Shown piece by piece: positions 5,903 to 6,045 of a DNA stretch of 6,045 bases (position 1 is its first letter; the number at the start of each line of letters is the position of its first letter). Origin of the DNA: Candidatus Iainarchaeum sp. (GTDB lineage: Archaea; Iainarchaeota; Iainarchaeia; Iainarchaeales; JAGHAR01); the NCBI GenBank assembly GCA_021161405.1, contig JAGHAR010000108.1, positions 1-6,045 of the forward strand, read 5' to 3'. The notes below the pieces were generated by a model. The model searched no databases. It was not told where the DNA came from and worked only from the letters and a program-made list of their open reading frames with translations. Made by a program: the position numbers and the translations under genes.

Positions 5903-6045
5903 ATGAAAATCGCTATTATTGGAGGCACTGGAAGGTTTGGCAGCTATTATGCGAAGCTCTTTGCAACGAAATATGATGTTATAGCGATAGCAAGAAACAT
6001 TGAAAAGGGAAAAAAATTCCAGGAAGAAACAGGCATAAAATTTTC
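5903..6045 (+). CDS. NAD(P)-binding dehydrogenase, N-terminal fragment (prephenate dehydrogenase-like or F420-dependent NADP reductase-like)
   Basis: Only the first 47 codons are inside the window. The protein opens with MKIAIIGGTGRFGSYYAKLF, a Rossmann fold whose GGTGxxG loop at residues 7-13 begins right at the N-terminus. A second strand at about 29-34 is followed by ARNIEKGKKF. This opening is typical of two related archaeal groups: TyrA prephenate dehydrogenase, which converts prephenate to 4-hydroxyphenylpyruvate in tyrosine synthesis, and F420H2:NADP+ oxidoreductase. The R-N/D-x-E-K-G-K stretch after the second strand reminds me more of archaeal TyrA, but the deciding catalytic region is missing. 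The basic R35 at the end of strand two suggests NADP(H). It starts 50 bp from the divergent nadB-like gene; with no Shine-Dalgarno match and TTTAAA 25 nt upstream, it is probably leaderless. Confidence 0.7.
   Translation, partial: MKIAIIGGTGRFGSYYAKLFATKYDVIAIARNIEKGKKFQEETGIKF

Overview
The window is AT-rich and densely packed: eight protein-coding genes, two of them cut by the window edges. No rRNA, tRNA, CRISPR array or insertion sequence was recognised. Several features fit an archaeon, possibly a small-genome lineage. Both head-to-head intergenic gaps are only 50-60 bp and carry a TTTAAA element about 25 nt from a start codon, which is archaeal TATA-box spacing for leaderless mRNAs. The last gene most resembles the archaeal prephenate dehydrogenase / F420-reductase type of Rossmann protein. 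The reading frames use many AGA/AGG and ATA codons. An AT-rich bacterium is not excluded from sequence alone.

Layout. (1) A leftward unit at 1-2470 holds an extended-SDR sugar-nucleotide epimerase, then DXP reductoisomerase (ispC/dxr), then the N-terminal two-thirds or so of IspD (MEP cytidylyltransferase), which runs off the left edge. The gaps are 25 nt and a 14-nt overlap. (2) A rightward unit at 2531-4582 holds an MscS-family channel, a small cysteine-containing protein resembling the ATC-hydrolase-like family, and type I isopentenyl-diphosphate isomerase (idi). The gaps are 7 and 2 nt. (3) A leftward, compact L-aspartate-oxidase-like flavoprotein (4572-5852) overlaps the end of idi by 11 bp. 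(4) The start of a rightward NAD(P)-binding dehydrogenase begins at 5903.

Three of the genes concern isoprenoid precursors: IspC and IspD perform consecutive steps of the methylerythritol-phosphate (MEP) pathway, and Idi interconverts IPP and DMAPP. Archaea normally make these precursors by mevalonate variants, so if the host is archaeal the ispC-ispD pair is the most notable content. I found no clear undescribed system. The points of interest are the MEP genes, the miniature divergent promoters, the divergent NadB-like enzyme and the poorly characterised cysteine protein.
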